Of a stretch of DNA of 64,000 nucleotides, positions 51,016-60,382 are shown one piece after another. Source of the stretch: Bacteroidetes bacterium GWF2_38_335 (lineage in GTDB: Bacteria; Bacteroidota; Bacteroidia; Bacteroidales; GWF2-38-335); assembly GCA_001769535.1 (NCBI GenBank), contig MEOH01000028.1, forward strand, positions 1-64,000. The letters are read 5' to 3'. How positions within the stretch are numbered: position 1 is the stretch's first letter; the number at the start of each line of letters is the position of its first letter. A program made the position numbers and the translations under genes. Below the pieces are notes generated by a model. The model was not told where the DNA came from, ran no database searches, and was given only the letters and a program-made list of their open reading frames with translations.

Positions 51016-51666
51016 TTATTCTTTTTTGCCAAAAGCAAGATCTCCGGCATCACCCAGTCCGGGCACAATATACGACTTAACAGTAAGTTCCTCATCAACA
51101 GCTCCGGTCCAGATGGTCACATTATTATAAGGAAGGTTTTTTTCAACACAGTCAATACCTTCGGTGCAGGCAATGGTGGTTACAATATGGATGTGTCTTG
51201 GTTTTCCCTTTTCGAGTAATGCTTTGCAGGCAAGAACCATGGAAGTACCGGTCGCCAGCATGGGATCTGATATGATGATGACTTTATCGTCGGTTGAGGG
51301 ACAGGAAATGTATTCAACCTTTATATCGAAAGAGCCGTCTTTTTCATATTTGCGGTATGCAGATATAAAAGCATTTTCAGCCCGATCGAAAAAATTGAGC
51401 AATCCCTGGTGAAGAGGCAGTCCGGCCCGCAAAATAGTAGCAAGCAAAACGGTATCGTCAAAAACTGATGCATTGGCAATTCCAAGAGGGGTTTGCACCT
51501 CGACATTTTTATACCTCAGTTCCTTGCTCACCTCATATGCAAAAATTTCACCCGTTTTTTCAAGGTTTTTCCTGAAACGCATACTATCCTGCTGGATTAT
51601 TTCGTCGCGTATTTCAGCAATAATGTTGCTGAGGAGAGAATTCTGGAGACCAAGATTTTTTACCAT
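51016..51666 (-). CDS. upp: Uracil phosphoribosyltransferase
   Basis: 216 residues. PRPP-binding loop IISDPMLATGTSMVLACKAL (about 132-150) and the uracil-binding end IVPGLGDAGDLAFG are diagnostic. It salvages uracil to UMP. A near-consensus promoter lies 65 bases upstream; the following gene encodes a membrane protein. Confidence 0.95.
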   Translation of the reverse strand: MVKNLGLQNSLLSNIIAEIRDEIIQQDSMRFRKNLEKTGEIFAYEVSKELRYKNVEVQTPLGIANASVFDDTVLLATILRAGLPLHQGLLNFFDRAENAFISAYRKYEKDGSFDIKVEYISCPSTDDKVIIISDPMLATGTSMVLACKALLEKGKPRHIHIVTTIACTEGIDCVEKNLPYNNVTIWTGAVDEELTVKSYIVPGLGDAGDLAFGKKE

Positions 51667-51731
51667 GTTGCTTCTTCTGTTTGGTTTTTTTGTCCGGAAA
51701 ATTAAAACCTGTATTCGTTTGTAAAAACAAA

Positions 51732-51760
51732 CAAATATAGTTAAAATATCTGTTTGACAA
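51732..51760 (-). promoter_or_regulatory. Promoter of upp
   Basis: On the minus strand TTG, an 18-base spacer, then TATATTTG; the -7 box is exact and the -33 lacks one T. Confidence 0.5.
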
Positions 51761-51891
51761 TTATCCTTATATGCGAATAAAGTTATAAAAAAGTCTGTTT
51801 TTCAAAGCCCCTTCCTAATCACAATACTGTTTACTTGCTTTTTAATATTTTTTTTAGTATCTTTTCATCCTTAACCATCTGATAAATAGTT

Positions 51892-54165
51892 TTGGAAAAG
51901 AAAGCAGTTGTAAAAAACAGGAAAGAAAGCCTGAAAATTTTAAGTATTGCTTCAGGTACGATTATTAACTCATCAAAGGATATTGTCTTGCTCATCGACT
52001 GTAAGGGAAATATTCTGGAGGTGAACAAATCAGCCATGAAATTTCTGAAGCTAAAAGACCAAAGCGACAGACCCTGGGTTTTTTATGGTTGCCTGAATAA
52101 AAGCAGCAAAAGTTTTTTCAAAAAAAATGTTGACCATTCAATTAAATCGGGCAAACAACTTAAGGTTGAATATGCCGATAACAACAAATATTTTGAAGTA
52201 AGTATATATCCTGTAAAGGTAAAAAACAATCCAGCTTGCGCAGCAATTTATATTTCTGACATATCCAAAAGAAAAAAAATGGAATTGCTTCTCAATGAAA
52301 GTGAAGCCCATTACCGCAAGCTGTATATGGAAACGCCGAGCCCCTATCACAGTCTGGATAAAAACGCAAACATCATCACTGTAAATCCCGCATGGGAAAA
52401 GTTCCTGGGGTATAAAAAGTCTGAGGTTTTAGGAAAATTTTTCGGTGATCTTGTTGATATTCCCGTATCATTGTTTAAAAGGAATTTCGCTAAATTTAAG
52501 GAAAAAGGAGAAGTCAGCAACCTTGAATACCGGTTGATCAGAAAAGACGGAACTATTGTTCATGCTTTGTTTACAGGAATTGTTAAATACCACAAAAACG
52601 GCAAATTCAGTCACACCCATTGTGTAATGAGTGACATCACCGACAGGGCAAATATGGCCAGAGAAAGAATCAGGCTGCAGCAGGCAATCACACAAAGCCA
52701 TTCCCCTGTAGTAATTACCGACATTGAAGGAAACATTGAATTTGTCAATCCCGCTTTTACACGAATTACCGGCTATTCATTCAATGAAGTTAAGGGCAGG
52801 AACCCCCGGATTTTAAAAACTGAACTTTACGATCAGGCTTTTTATAAAAAACTCTGGGAAACAATTCTTTCGGGTCAAACCTGGAAGTGTGAATTTTTCA
52901 ACAGAAAGAAAAACGGGGAAAAATACTGGGAACTTGCTTCTATTTCGCCGGTGTATGACCAGAAAAAAAACCTTATAAACTTCATCAAGGTGTCGGAGGA
53001 TATCACCCGGATCAAAGAAATTGAACAGCAGTTAAGGGAGGAAAAACAAAAAGCCGAACAGGCAAACCTGTTGAAAAGTACTTTTTTGGCCAACATGAGC
53101 CATGAGATTCGCACACCAATGAACGGAATTGTTGGATTTTCAGAATTACTGGCACGGCCAAATCTTTCTAAAGAGCAGAAGGATAAGTTTGTCAAGGTAA
53201 TCAATGACAACTGCAATTCACTGCTTAATCTAATTGACGACATCATCGACATTTCAAAAATTGAAGCAAATCAACTAAATGTCAATCCTGTTTCAGCAGA
53301 AATTTTACCGTTGATGCGAGAGCTGGCCGTACTGTTTGAAAAGATTTTGGCCGACAAACATAAAAATCATGTGAAATTTATTACTGAAATTCCTGATGAC
53401 TTTGAAAATCTTCATATAGTAACCGATCCGGTACGATTAAAACAGATTTTTACAAACCTCATTGGAAATTCAGTAAAATTTACCTCTGCGGGGTATATAA
53501 AAATCGGTGTTGAAAGAAATGCCGGACAGCTTGCTTTCTTTGTTGAGGATACAGGCATTGGAATTTCGGCAAACAAGCAAAAACTCATTTTTGAAGAGTT
53601 TGCCCAGGCCGATAAATTTATTTCACAGAAATTTGGGGGAACGGGATTGGGTTTGTCTATAAGTCGCGGATTGATTAAAAACCTCGGAGGGAATATCAGT
53701 GTTGAATCTTCGGAGGGCCAGGGATCGCGGTTTGTTTTCACCATTCCTGATATAACTCCGGACAACCCCGGTGTTGAAAAGCTTCTTGCACAGGTAAATA
53801 TTTTGGGACTTAAGGAAAAAAACATCCTGATCGTTGACCCCGACGAAGTCAATTATCTGTTTTTGAAATATGCTTTTGGAGAGACCGGTTTTGAAATAAC
53901 CAGAGTGGGTGGCGTACTTTCGGTTTATAGGAAAATTGACACTCAACGGTATGATGCGGTTATTATCAGCGGTGAATTGCCCGATAATCTTATTGAGCTG
54001 GGTAATATCATAAAAAAGCAAAATCCGGGAGCACGAATTTTCGTAATGTCAGAGCAAAAACCAGCTAACCTTTCAATAAAATTCAGAGGAGTTAATGTTG
54101 CAGCATATCTTAAAAAACCGCTCGACACAAAAGAAATTTCTCGTTTTGTGAAGGAGCTTGGTTGA
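51892..54165 (+). CDS. PAS-containing hybrid-like sensor histidine kinase with degenerate receiver
   Basis: 757 residues, TTG start. Three PAS domains (about 25-130, 140-255, 262-380), HisKA with FLANMSHEIRTPMNGIVGF (His near 404), HATPase with NLIGNSVKFTSAGY, EDTGIGIS and GGTGLGLSISRG (about 500-620), then a receiver-like domain (about 642-757). No membrane helix, so it is a cytoplasmic sensor. In the receiver the phosphoacceptor Asp is replaced: DAVIISGELPD has Ser where D...MP normally sits, though KKP (the conserved Lys) remains. The output partner is not adjacent. Confidence 0.93.
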   Translation: MEKKAVVKNRKESLKILSIASGTIINSSKDIVLLIDCKGNILEVNKSAMKFLKLKDQSDRPWVFYGCLNKSSKSFFKKNVDHSIKSGKQLKVEYADNNKYFEVSIYPVKVKNNPACAAIYISDISKRKKMELLLNESEAHYRKLYMETPSPYHSLDKNANIITVNPAWEKFLGYKKSEVLGKFFGDLVDIPVSLFKRNFAKFKEKGEVSNLEYRLIRKDGTIVHALFTGIVKYHKNGKFSHTHCVMSDITDRANMARERIRLQQAITQSHSPVVITDIEGNIEFVNPAFTRITGYSFNEVKGRNPRILKTELYDQAFYKKLWETILSGQTWKCEFFNRKKNGEKYWELASISPVYDQKKNLINFIKVSEDITRIKEIEQQLREEKQKAEQANLLKSTFLANMSHEIRTPMNGIVGFSELLARPNLSKEQKDKFVKVINDNCNSLLNLIDDIIDISKIEANQLNVNPVSAEILPLMRELAVLFEKILADKHKNHVKFITEIPDDFENLHIVTDPVRLKQIFTNLIGNSVKFTSAGYIKIGVERNAGQLAFFVEDTGIGISANKQKLIFEEFAQADKFISQKFGGTGLGLSISRGLIKNLGGNISVESSEGQGSRFVFTIPDITPDNPGVEKLLAQVNILGLKEKNILIVDPDEVNYLFLKYAFGETGFEITRVGGVLSVYRKIDTQRYDAVIISGELPDNLIELGNIIKKQNPGARIFVMSEQKPANLSIKFRGVNVAAYLKKPLDTKEISRFVKELG

Positions 54166-54184
54166 TAAATAGGGTGCTCAAAAA

Positions 54185-56086
54185 TTAATACGCCCTTTGG
54201 TTTTTCCCCTCAATATAATTGATGAATGCCGTGTTCACTACCTTGTTGCCACCCGGAGTAGGATAATCTCCGGTGAAATACCAGTCGCCTAAATCATTCG
54301 GACAAGCTGCATGCAAGTCTTCAATGGATTGAAAAACAATATTAACCTCAGCTTTGATATCATCAGGAGTAAGCAAGTCGGCAATTTTTTTGGAAATCTG
54401 CTCTGCGGTAAATGGCTTGTAGATTCCCTTTACGTAATTTACAATGTCTTCTTTCGGAAGATTTTCCTGCGCTTTGCACTTTTTATAAACTTCTGCCAAT
54501 ATCTTTTGCTGACCTGTTTCTTTGAGCAAATGAATGGCTGCCTCAAAAGCAATGAAATCACCAAGCTTGGCCATGTCAATGCCGTAACAGTCTGGATACC
54601 TGATCTGGGGCGCCGATGAAACAATCACTATTTTTTTCGGACCCAAACGGTCAAGTATTTTTAAAATGCTTTGCTTAAGGGTTGTTCCGCGAACTATGCT
54701 GTCGTCAATTACCACCAGATTGTCTGTTCCTTTTCTGACCGTTCCGTAGGTTACATCATATACGTGAGCAACCATGTCGTCGCGGGCAGCATCTTCGGTG
54801 ATGAAAGTACGGAGCTTGGCATCTTTAATGGCAATTTTTTCAACCCTCGGACTGAAATGAAGAATTTCAACCAGCTCCTTATCTGTCATCTTTCCGTTTT
54901 TTTGACGGATCTGCTCTTTCTTTCTTTCACTCACATATAAGTCCAAACCCTTGATCATGCCGTAAAAAGCCGATTCGGCTGTGTTGGGAATATAGGAGAA
55001 AACTGAATTGTCAAAATCGTAATCAATGGCTTTCAGGATAGACGGAACAAGGTTTTCACCAAGTTTCTTTCTTTCCCTGTAGATGTCCTGATCGCTGCCC
55101 CTTGAAAAATAAATCCTTTCGAAGGAACAGGATTTTCTTTCCTGAGGAACACGAATCATTTTTTCTTCATAGGTTCCGTCTTTTTTAATAACCAGCGCAC
55201 TACCCGGTTGCAGTTCCTTAACATTTTCGGCCGGAACATTCATTACGGTTTGAATCACTGCTCTTTCTGACGCCACAACAATCATTTCATTGTTTGCATA
55301 CCATGAGGCAGGACGGATTCCCCAAGGGTCGCGGGCAACAAAAGCATCTCCGTGACCAATTAATCCGGCTACCGCATAACCACCATCCCAGTTTTTGCTT
55401 GATTCCTGAATTATTTTCGCAATATTTATCTCGCTGGAGATGAGCTGTGAAATATCTTTGTTTTGTACTCCGTTGTTTTTGAAATTTCTGAACAGCCGTT
55501 GATTTTCTTCATCGAGAAAAAGTCCGACCATTTCAAGAATGGTAACGGTATCTGAAAAATCTTTGGGATGCTGGCCATAATCAATCAGCCCCTGAAACAG
55601 TTCATCCACATTGGTGAGGTTAAAGTTACCGGCCATCACCAGGTTTCTTGATCGCCAGTTGTTAACCCGCATCACCGGATGAACGTAATCAATATTGTTT
55701 TTTCCAAAAGTACCGTAACGCAAATGTCCCAGATATAGTTCTCCGGCAAAAGGCAGATTCTCCTTAGCAAAAACCGGATCCTTAAGCAATTCGGGATTTA
55801 AATCTTCGTATTTTTCATAATTGGCCCTTATTTGCTGAAAGACATCTTTAATTGGGGTGGCGTGATTTGATCTTACACGGTTGATGTATTGCTTTCCCGG
55901 GTGCATGTCGAATTTCACGCAAACAGCTCCGGCGCCATCCTGACCGCGGTTATGCTGTTTTTCCATGAGCAGGTACAGCTTGTTGAGGCCGTACATCCAG
56001 GAGCCATATTTAAGTTGAAAATGTTCTAAAGGTTTGAGCAGCCGTATCATGGCTATCCCGCATTCGTGTTTTAAGTTGTCACTCAT
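54185..56086 (-). CDS. purF: Amidophosphoribosyltransferase, long Bacteroidota form
   Basis: 633 residues from the ATG at 56086 (MSDNLKHECGIAMI), which puts the likely nucleophile Cys at position 9; the track's TTG start is five codons earlier. Glutaminase signals NRGQDGAGAV and GHLRYGTFG, ARDPWGIRP, and the PRPP loop VVIDDSIVRGTTLKQS are visible. It makes phosphoribosylamine from PRPP and glutamine. It is longer than the E. coli-type enzyme (about 500) because of an N-terminal insert and a C-terminal extension. Cysteine is not removed by a visible propeptide. Confidence 0.88.
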   Translation of the reverse strand: MSDNLKHECGIAMIRLLKPLEHFQLKYGSWMYGLNKLYLLMEKQHNRGQDGAGAVCVKFDMHPGKQYINRVRSNHATPIKDVFQQIRANYEKYEDLNPELLKDPVFAKENLPFAGELYLGHLRYGTFGKNNIDYVHPVMRVNNWRSRNLVMAGNFNLTNVDELFQGLIDYGQHPKDFSDTVTILEMVGLFLDEENQRLFRNFKNNGVQNKDISQLISSEINIAKIIQESSKNWDGGYAVAGLIGHGDAFVARDPWGIRPASWYANNEMIVVASERAVIQTVMNVPAENVKELQPGSALVIKKDGTYEEKMIRVPQERKSCSFERIYFSRGSDQDIYRERKKLGENLVPSILKAIDYDFDNSVFSYIPNTAESAFYGMIKGLDLYVSERKKEQIRQKNGKMTDKELVEILHFSPRVEKIAIKDAKLRTFITEDAARDDMVAHVYDVTYGTVRKGTDNLVVIDDSIVRGTTLKQSILKILDRLGPKKIVIVSSAPQIRYPDCYGIDMAKLGDFIAFEAAIHLLKETGQQKILAEVYKKCKAQENLPKEDIVNYVKGIYKPFTAEQISKKIADLLTPDDIKAEVNIVFQSIEDLHAACPNDLGDWYFTGDYPTPGGNKVVNTAFINYIEGKNQRAY

Positions 56087-56279
56087 TTTTTGAAGGATCA
56101 AATAAATTGATTCGCAAAGTTAATTATTAAAAGCAGAAGAAAAATCAGTGATTCACTTAAATTCTAACAATTATTGAACAGGGGTAAAACATTCTGGCGA
56201 TTAACGATCTGAAGAGGAAAGATTTTACAAAACGCCCTAAAGGAACACAAGCATCAACACAGGGCAGCGCCCTGTGAAA

Positions 56280-56482
56280 AAACCAGTCATGAACATCGGG
56301 CTGAAAGCCCAACTCTATTCAGCCCGGGGCTGTGCCTCCGCTAAAGCTTCAGCGACACGCGGAACGCCCCGGGTATGAATGAGCAAAAAGATTGCGCCCT
56401 GAAAGGCATGCCTTTCAGGGCGCCGGAATATCCTCCGATTTTTTAACCCAAGGCGCTGCCTTGGGCTGAATTGAGCCGCCCT
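56280..56482. repeat. Cluster of palindromic repeats
   Basis: Contains a perfect 30-base palindrome at 56394-56423 (GCGCCCTGAAAGGC and its mirror), the stem CCCAAGGC/GCCTTGGG at 56447-56465, and GGGCTGAATT twice. The same GGGCTGAATT plus GGCC-type hairpin theme occurs at 21275 and 21490. No coding content; part of the 660-base gap upstream of the 56750 gene. Confidence 0.65.
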
Positions 56483-56483
56483 T

Positions 56484-56594
56484 TCAGGGCTTTTTAATAA
56501 CCAACCTATCAACCACCACCCTTTTTGCGCCGGTTATTTTAACAAGATACATTCCGTTTAATAATGAAGAAATGTCTATTTCGTATTTCACCCA
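56484..56594 (-). pseudogene. Remnant of a T9SS C-terminal sorting domain
   Basis: The minus strand reads VKYEIDISSLLNGMYLVKIT then a basic tail ending VIKKP and TGA, the end of a T9SS sorting domain. A stop codon lies two codons upstream and no start or body exists, so only the 3' tip of a former cargo gene is left beside the palindromic cluster. Confidence 0.65.
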
Positions 56595-56749
56595 TTAAAC
56601 GGATATGCTATGAAAGATACTCGCGATAATAAACAAAAGGAATTTGAGTTTTAAGTCCGGCAGACAACAATAATTCTTTAGCCCTTTTTTCCGTAATTTT
56701 TTAAATTATTTTTATCTTTACATTATTACCAGCAATTCATTATTTACAA

Positions 56750-58168
56750 ATGAGAGAAGTAATTATTTTAATATTTTCAGTATTAATTTTTGCAAGTGGC
56801 TATGGCCAAACCGAACCCTTTGCCAAAATTCCGGGACTTCCGTTTAAAACCATTTTAAAAATAAACGCGGTTTCAGACGATGATGGAAATGTTTGTGTCT
56901 ATTATGTTACTAATGAGAAATATCATTATGCATTAATTGATAAAAAAGGAACCCTTCTGAAAATCAACAAATATCATGAATTTGAAGGATGTAACTTCAT
57001 GGGGGTAATTTCCAGTGATACAAGTTTTCTGATTTTTTACAACAATTATAATGAGCGATTTGGAAGCATTAAGCAATTGGTAATGAGTAAAATCGATGGG
57101 ACGATTAAAGAAAACGAAATTAAAATATTTGCTGAAAAGGACGAGAAATTGATCACATCATTTGCTGCAAAAAACGAACTTTTTATTTTATCAGTCAGAA
57201 AAAAAAGTGAGAAACTGATGATCAGTAAAATTTCTGCTGGATCTGAAATTTTAAATCATGAAATTATTCTTCCAAATAATGAACTCTATTTTAGTTTTTT
57301 AAATTCAAGTCTGAAGTTTTTTGAAGAACCATATGATTACTCTTTATATAATGCTCATTATACGGATAAGATTTATCTTTCTGAAACAAAAATCACTTTT
57401 ATTTTTGAAGGGGATTGTATTGATGAAGATTTACAATCCGACTGTTCTGAAATTTTGGAGTTAGACAGAAATACTTTTAATGTTGAATATAAAAGAATCA
57501 AACCAAAAATTTTTTATGACGCTGAAAAATCCAATTCCATTTTGTACCATGATTATCTATTTAAAATAAGACTTGCTTCTAAAAATTTAATCTTATCTGT
57601 TTACGATTTCAAATCCCTGAACTTGATAAAAGAACATTCCCTGACTTCAAAAGATAGCTTTTTGTTTGCTGATAATGAAATTTATCGCGGGACATTGTTT
57701 GACAATAAACTCATTAAAAACAAAAATAATACGGCTGAAAAACCTATTCGTTCATTAGCGGGGTGTTATCCCCTAATATTGGCAAGAGAGGTTGAAAACT
57801 CGAAAATAAAACTGATTATTGGAGATCTTATACCTGAATCAAACAATGCCCCAAGTAATTTTAACACTTTTTCACCAGCTTTTCCGATGGTAGGTTACTC
57901 CGTTTTATTTTCCACCAATCTTTTATCCAATTATTCAGGTTCTCCAACTGAAAAGGGGATTTTTTTTGAAACAACATTAGCCTTAAATAGTTTTGAGAAA
58001 ACAGAAAAATCACCTGAAAACATTAACCTTTTATATGACCTGTCGGGATTACTCAATGTGACTGATTTTGACAAATTAAAAAAGGATTTATTTTTACGTC
58101 CAGATGGTTTGTACGTAGCTCTTATGGATATAAACGATAAGACAATAAAAATATATAGGATAAAATAA
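56750..58168 (+). CDS. Secreted protein of unknown function
   Basis: 472 residues with a signal peptide (MREVIILIFSVLIFASGYGQ). The rest is beta-rich with no motif that I recognise; repeated segments like KINAVSDDDGNVCVYYV and ISKISAGSEILNHEI suggest a beta-propeller-like sensor fold. AT-rich, rich in Asn, Lys and Leu. No T9SS domain or lipobox. Flanked by repeats on both sides, so it may be an accessory gene. Confidence 0.65.
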   Translation: MREVIILIFSVLIFASGYGQTEPFAKIPGLPFKTILKINAVSDDDGNVCVYYVTNEKYHYALIDKKGTLLKINKYHEFEGCNFMGVISSDTSFLIFYNNYNERFGSIKQLVMSKIDGTIKENEIKIFAEKDEKLITSFAAKNELFILSVRKKSEKLMISKISAGSEILNHEIILPNNELYFSFLNSSLKFFEEPYDYSLYNAHYTDKIYLSETKITFIFEGDCIDEDLQSDCSEILELDRNTFNVEYKRIKPKIFYDAEKSNSILYHDYLFKIRLASKNLILSVYDFKSLNLIKEHSLTSKDSFLFADNEIYRGTLFDNKLIKNKNNTAEKPIRSLAGCYPLILAREVENSKIKLIIGDLIPESNNAPSNFNTFSPAFPMVGYSVLFSTNLLSNYSGSPTEKGIFFETTLALNSFEKTEKSPENINLLYDLSGLLNVTDFDKLKKDLFLRPDGLYVALMDINDKTIKIYRIK

Positions 58169-58316
58169 GTGTGATTTTTTTCGACTCTTCATCCGCCCAA
58201 CTGAGTACAAGAATCAATACAGGGCTAAACTGACGGATCAAACCAAGCTGTTTAAACTAATTTGAATAACGGTTTTTGTTTTATTAAAGCTCTTACTTAA
58301 TACTTAAATTATTATA

Positions 58317-58395
58317 AATAAACTTCATAAATCGAATATCGGTGTTCCTTGCTCTTAAATCAAAAAAACACCGAACAAGGAACACCGATTTATTA
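58317..58395. repeat. Dispersed inverted repeat, copy 2
   Basis: TATCGGTGTTCCTTGCTCTT on the left and GAACAAGGAACACCGA on the right. Matches copy 1 at 31338, but the halves are in swapped order, as if cut from a longer tandem array. Fills most of the 321-base gap with the terminator. Confidence 0.65.
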
Positions 58396-58436
58396 TTTAC
58401 GAAGTTTGTTTACTAATGATATACAAAAGGACTTAT

Positions 58437-58467
58437 AAAAAAAGCCGCAGCAACGCTGCGGCTTTTT
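58437..58467 (-). terminator. Bidirectional terminator
   Basis: GCCGCAGC and GCTGCGGC pair around a three-base loop with A and T runs on the two sides. It ends the aldehyde oxidoreductase gene on the minus strand and could also stop the plus-strand gene. Confidence 0.9.
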
Positions 58468-58489
58468 CATTAGCTATCATAAAGTATTC

Positions 58490-60256
58490 TTATAATCCAA
58501 ATTCCGTCATGGTTTTTTCAGTGGGCATTCCTTCTTTGTCCCACCCCCTGATGGCAAAAACCTTCTGGATGATTTCCTCGAATTCCTTGCGGTCAATTTT
58601 CTTTCCGCGTTTGAATCCGGCCAGTGATTCTTCATTGAAAAATCTTCCGGGCAGGGTGTCGTCCTTGTGTGTTCTGCCATTGCGCATGTTATAGCGGCGT
58701 GACAGATGGGCAATTTTTCTTCCCAGTTTCATCAGACTGGCGGAGGTGTGGTTGTATCCGGTCATGGAGTTAAGCACTTCTGAAAGGGCTTCAAGGTTAA
58801 GGGGAACAAAATCACAAACAACCAGTGAATTTCTGGCGTTGGTGCCGTCGATTCCGTCAACAACGGTGTTGGGAATGTCTTCTTCCTTAAACTCGGGACC
58901 CATTTCCTGTTCGGCAATCCACAGTCTGGTGTGTGATGCGAAATCTGCTGCAACCATAGCAACGCCCATGGTGAGTGCGCCTTTGGGATTGATGCCCGAA
59001 AGCTCCATTCCCGAAATGCTCATGGCAATGTCTTCGCTTCCTTTTCCAATTTTCTGAGCAGCAACTCTGGTTCCGTCGGTAAACAGTTCGCCAATGCCTT
59101 CGCGTTTGGCCATTTTGATGATCAGTTCGCGCTCGGCTTTGTCGTTGCCCCAAGAAAGATCTAATCCGTCGGTACTGTCAAGCAGTCCCTTTTCATTGCA
59201 TTCCATGGCAAAAGCAATAACCGAACCTGCGCTGATGGTGTCAAAACCAAGATCGTTGCACATTTCGTTTGCCCAGGCAATGGCTTTGATGTCATAAATT
59301 TCGCAGCTCGATCCGAGGAAAGCGGCTGTTTCGTATTCGGGACCTTCAATTTCGTGGCCGTCCCATCTTGCCCATTTTGAGCAGCGGATGGCACAGTTGA
59401 AACACGAGGTGTCTTTCCAGTTCAGTGTTTCGCGGGTGGTTTCGGAGCTGATTTTTTCAAAATGTTCGGTAACCACTTCCCTGAAATTATGTACAGGCAA
59501 CATTTCATTCTGCTGACCGCCACGGATACATTTCATGGTTCCTTTAATTCTTCTGAACTTAACACCTGCATGGTCAAGAATGGCCATGGTGTGTTTTTTA
59601 ATTACCTCATCGTAGAGTTTTTCATCCGGAACATTAATTTTTGTTTCTCCGTCGCAAACTATGGCTTTCAGCATTTTTGAGCCCATTACGGCACCCACGC
59701 CGCCACGACCAAAGTTCCTGTGTTTATCCACTCCGATGCATGACATTTTTGAGAGGTTTTCTCCGGCAATACCAATTGCAGCAACGCGCGGATCGTTACC
59801 TTTATGTTTTGCTATCAGCTCATCATTGGTGTGGAAAATTCCTTTGCCCCAGAGTTTAGAGGCATCCAGAATTTCAACTTTTTTATCTGTAAGGTATAGA
59901 TAAACCGGGTTTTTTGATTTTCCGGTGATGATCATATAATCAAAACCTGCTCTTTTCAAAGCCGGACCAAAATTTCCACCACAATGGGAATCGTGCATGG
60001 CGTTGGTTAGCGGCGCTTTTGTAACAAGAGTGGTTCTTCCGCTGGTCTGCATTTTTGTTCCGGTAAAAGGACCATTTACAAAAATCAAAGGGTTTTCGGG
60101 ACCGAAAGCATCTGGTTTCGGGGCAAGCTTTTCAAGAAGGGCAAAACCAAGTCCTTTTCCACCGATATATTCTTTTACAAGAGCTTTATCGGTTTCTTTG
60201 ATTTCGTGTTTGCCTGTAGACAAATCAATATAGATACATTTTCCTGTGTATGACAT
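58490..60256 (-). CDS. Aldehyde ferredoxin oxidoreductase family protein (tungsten/molybdopterin)
   Basis: 588 residues. N-terminal YIGGKGLGFALLEKLAPK; cofactor-binding GGNFGPALKRAGFDYMIITGKS and GRGGVGAVMGSKMLKAI; cluster cysteines CFNCAIRC (about 290) with a fourth in VVCDFVP (about 481). The enzyme oxidises aldehydes to acids or the reverse with ferredoxin, an oxygen-sensitive reaction typical of anaerobes. Substrate cannot be told. It is alone between terminators, downstream of homoserine dehydrogenase. Confidence 0.92.
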   Translation of the reverse strand: MSYTGKCIYIDLSTGKHEIKETDKALVKEYIGGKGLGFALLEKLAPKPDAFGPENPLIFVNGPFTGTKMQTSGRTTLVTKAPLTNAMHDSHCGGNFGPALKRAGFDYMIITGKSKNPVYLYLTDKKVEILDASKLWGKGIFHTNDELIAKHKGNDPRVAAIGIAGENLSKMSCIGVDKHRNFGRGGVGAVMGSKMLKAIVCDGETKINVPDEKLYDEVIKKHTMAILDHAGVKFRRIKGTMKCIRGGQQNEMLPVHNFREVVTEHFEKISSETTRETLNWKDTSCFNCAIRCSKWARWDGHEIEGPEYETAAFLGSSCEIYDIKAIAWANEMCNDLGFDTISAGSVIAFAMECNEKGLLDSTDGLDLSWGNDKAERELIIKMAKREGIGELFTDGTRVAAQKIGKGSEDIAMSISGMELSGINPKGALTMGVAMVAADFASHTRLWIAEQEMGPEFKEEDIPNTVVDGIDGTNARNSLVVCDFVPLNLEALSEVLNSMTGYNHTSASLMKLGRKIAHLSRRYNMRNGRTHKDDTLPGRFFNEESLAGFKRGKKIDRKEFEEIIQKVFAIRGWDKEGMPTEKTMTEFGL

Positions 60257-60300
60257 ACTTACTTATGTTAGGTCAATAATTTTAAGATCATTTTTAAAAT

Positions 60301-60337
60301 GTAGCTGATAAAATTGATATGACATTTTATCAGCTAC
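60301..60337 (-). terminator. Perfect 14-bp hairpin between hom and the aldehyde oxidoreductase gene
   Basis: GTAGCTGATAAAAT and ATTTTATCAGCTAC around a nine-base loop, with A/T-rich flanks. Most likely a terminator for hom; a second, weaker stem (CTTAC/GTAAG) lies at 60352-60378. Confidence 0.55.
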
Positions 60338-60382
60338 CATTTTTTCAAGGGCTTACAGAAATTTCGATTTATGTAAGTCCGA

